64,000 bases of DNA. Origin: Baylisascaris procyonis. Its lineage: Eukaryota > Nematoda > Chromadorea > Rhabditida > Ascarididae. Below, piece by piece: positions 61,871-64,000 of the stretch. Each line of letters opens with the position of its first letter. The first letter of the stretch is position 1. The stretch covers positions 1,798,001 to 1,862,000 of the forward strand of contig JAZARR010000154.1 in assembly GCA_037389465.1 (NCBI GenBank), given 5' to 3'. The notes under the pieces were generated by a model. That model did no database searches, was not told where the DNA came from, and saw nothing but the letters and a program-made list of their open reading frames with translations. The translations under genes and the position numbers were made by a program.

Positions 61871-62414
61871 TTCGAATTCACATCGAGAAATACGATAACA
61901 CAGTATTACATATTTTGGGGATTTTTTCACTCATAACGAAAAGAAAACCTTTATTTACACAAAAAAAGAAGAGTTGTCGACAATATATGTCGATTTATTG
62001 CGATTATTATATATTCGGGATTGATTACTGCAGAACTAGAACGTCATTTTAATGTAATTCCAGCTTGCTTCTATATTTTAGCAAATTAAGTTTCACCACT
62101 GATCTATATAAAAATCATTTCATTTCATTATATTCCTAAGCAATTTACACAGCACACATGAAAATGTTCATACATAGAAATACGTACACCCATTTAGAAG
62201 CAATACGCAATGTTTTCGATTGCAATAATCGCAAAATTTGCATTTAGCGATCCTGAAATTTGCATATCGCTCACAACGATAAAGAGTGCAACGAACTTTC
62301 CGGTTTACCTGCTAGGTGAACAGACAACCACTGTTTCACGTAAAAAAAAAAAAAATCAAAAGATTTCCGGTATTGCCAGCAAATCCAGCTAAGAGCCAGG
62401 GAAGGATCAGACCG
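61871..62414. other. Upstream region of RNF121
   Basis: No gene seen. It would contain the RNF121 promoter; no motif can be singled out. Confidence 0.4.
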
Positions 62415-62674
62415 GGTCGGCGCACTTCGCCACAAACGCAGGCGCACGAGAGAATTGGAGAGAGACTGCGCGCATTTTAGGAAGCGACGCGGTACTGGTC
62501 ATTCGATAATAAAAACCTCGCTGTAAATGTGGAAAAACAAGATTTGGGAAGAGCGACTAGGCACATTTGAAAGAGCATTAAAAGGTCTATCAGAATCATT
62601 AATAACCTGAGATAAAACAAGAACTTTTCTATAAGATCAATTTCTTATAAGACGTATAATTGACATAAATTGCA
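62415..62674 (+). repeat. Left inverted-repeat arm
   Basis: Partner of 63249-63505. Contains an extra stretch near 62496-62506 and around 62550 not in the right arm. Confidence 0.85.
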
Positions 62675-62835
62675 TTATGCATTATCTTTTACATTAATCT
62701 TGTGCACTTATGACATTGTTCTTAATGGAAGCGCTGAATTCATGAATCGCCTTGACGGTTTAATGAATAGTTGCAAGACGACATCGACTTACTAGCTGCA
62801 GCGCTCTGCTTCGACTTGAACATCTACGTGCGCAG

Positions 62836-62870
62836 TGTAAGGGACATAGCCTACGGCTATGTTCCTTACA
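62836..62870. repeat. Strong hairpin inside the foldback element
   Basis: Arms TGTAAGGGACATAGCC and GGCTATGTTCCTTACA pair at 15 of 16 positions around a 3-base loop. Confidence 0.85.
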
Positions 62871-63248
62871 TTCGTTTCATCGCCACCTGACAGACATAGA
62901 CGGGGCATCCCCGATTTCTTCCAAAACAAGCTATCAATTGAAGTGGCACCAAACTTATGAAGATTTAGGAACGAGAGAAAATTATTTCTTCAAAGTTCTT
63001 AATTTAAGCAATACAAAGCTTGCATTACTTATAGCGTCTTTTCGCCATGACCACTATCATATCTGAGATTTCAGATATTTGCCTCACCTCTCCAGCAGAG
63101 ACCGACGATCTTGCTGAGAAACAAAACCAGTTGCACTTCTAATCAATGCTAGGGTTTGGGTTATCCGATGAGCTATTGATTTCCTACGTCGTCCCATATA
63201 TCAACAGTGTCAACATGTGTCAGTCTCTACATCCATGTATTTCAACCC

Positions 63249-63505
63249 TGCAATTTATGTTAATTGCACACCATTAAGAAATTGATGTTATGGAAATTCT
63301 TGTTTTTCTCTCAGGTTATTAATGGTCTGATAGACGTTTTAATGCTCTTTAAAATGTGCTGAAACTCTTTTCGAACCTCATTCCCTACAGTATATTTCCA
63401 CATTCACCGCGAGGTTTTTATTACCAGTGCCGCGTTGCTCCCTGAAGACGCGCACAGTCTCTCTCCATCTCTCTCATGCGCTTGTACTTGTGGCTAAGTG
63501 CACCC
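63249..63505 (-). repeat. Right inverted-repeat arm
   Basis: Reverse-complement partner of 62415-62674. Confidence 0.85.
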
Positions 63506-64000
63506 ACACCTACCTTGAATGGTATCACAGGTGTTATGATATCACTAGAGGGCAAATGTTATATGTTGGATATCTCATTTCGATGCTTGCTTGGTTCTTT
63601 TAGAATACGTGCTGTTGGAAATCCGCACCTATATTGAGTAGTTATGTGATGTCCTACTCTGGGTTATCTGCTTATTTTTTCCCATCTTAAATACAGCATA
63701 TGAAGAGACTGCAAGCCATCACTTCGTCTGCTGTCTTTGCGAGCACCGAAGGCTTGAGTCTGTTATGTAGTACTTCGCCTGATGTCAATCCGAAGCGCCG
63801 AAGGCGCGACTCTCAATTGCTTCTTCCTCAGGATGGTCTGATTTCAATGCGGTTTCTTCTAATGCATTCGGCGTGATTCGCGATTTTAAATAATCCACTC
63901 CGTGAAGCTCGCATAAAAAGCCAGTTTATATCATAGAAAAGATTGCAAGTGGCAGACGGAAACCTCTGGTTATCTGCGTGACTTTTATGTGGGGTAAATT
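63506..64000. other. Right end, no gene recognised
   Basis: Less AT-rich than average. Holds two similar blocks, GCACCGAAGGCTTGAGTCT and GCGCCGAAGGCGCGACTCT, about 65 bp apart; the second contains the perfect hairpin GCGCC-GAA-GGCGC. Confidence 0.4.

Larger units (their letters stand above)
62415..63505. mobile_element. Foldback/terminal-inverted-repeat element, about 1.1 kb
   Basis: A left arm of about 260 bp (62415-62674) matches the reverse complement of 63249-63505 with scattered substitutions and small indels. Shared landmarks include GGAGAGAGACTG, AATAAAAACCTCGC, AAGAGCATTAAAA, CATTAATAACCTGAGA and ACATAAATTGCA, all in the same order. About 575 bp lies between the arms and has no transposase-like frame, so this looks like a non-autonomous element (MITE/foldback type). 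Exact ends and target-site duplication are unclear. Confidence 0.85.

Overview
The window reads as AT-rich (roughly one-third G+C) nuclear DNA of a nematode, probably a parasitic species with long introns. The evidence is a complete nematode cuticle collagen gene, T-rich splice acceptors of the TTTTCAG type, two acceptor-like sites placed 10 and 27 bases before start codons as expected for spliced-leader trans-splicing, and multi-exon orthologues of animal genes. No genus can be fixed from the sequence. I found no rRNA, tRNA, CRISPR or prokaryotic gene.

Four genes can be assembled exon by exon with consistent splice phases. (1) Plus strand, 22259-26902: a eukaryotic (type II) glutamine synthetase, complete from the [14 protein letters not shown] segment to the stop, with the first exon not located. 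(2) Minus strand, 35010-32105: a 293-residue cuticle collagen in four exons. (3) Minus strand, 51436-44515: the orthologue of NSRP1/CCDC55, a nuclear-speckle splicing regulator, nine exons found with only the short first exon missing. (4) Minus strand, 61833-55558: the orthologue of RNF121, a multi-pass RING E3 ligase, complete in six exons and 325 residues. The three minus-strand genes are separated by 4 kb or more, so they do not look like an operon; the synthetase and the collagen are convergent.

Layout: 1-22.2 kb is gene-poor, holding a (TA)n tract, short dispersed repeats and a few unrecognised open frames. 22.2-26.9 kb is glutamine synthetase. 26.9-32.0 kb has no recognised gene but holds coding-like, broken minus-strand frames. 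32.0-35.0 kb is the collagen, with (TA)n tracts in an intron and upstream. 39.5-43.6 kb carries a run of plus-strand coding-like blocks in different frames that I cannot name: an unknown multi-exon gene or a decayed one. 44.5-51.4 kb is NSRP1. 53.5 kb has a 35-bp tandem repeat. 55.6-61.8 kb is RNF121, whose introns hold a hammerhead-like/Penelope-like motif and a (TG)n-G21 tract. 62.4-63.5 kb is an inverted-repeat element with arms of about 260 bp.

The genes do unrelated jobs (nitrogen metabolism, cuticle, splicing, ER/Golgi ubiquitination). The less ordinary content is non-coding: the foldback element, the hammerhead-like motif and an apparent shrunken relative of it, interleaved inverted repeats at 17.6 kb, and the unexplained coding-like tracts.
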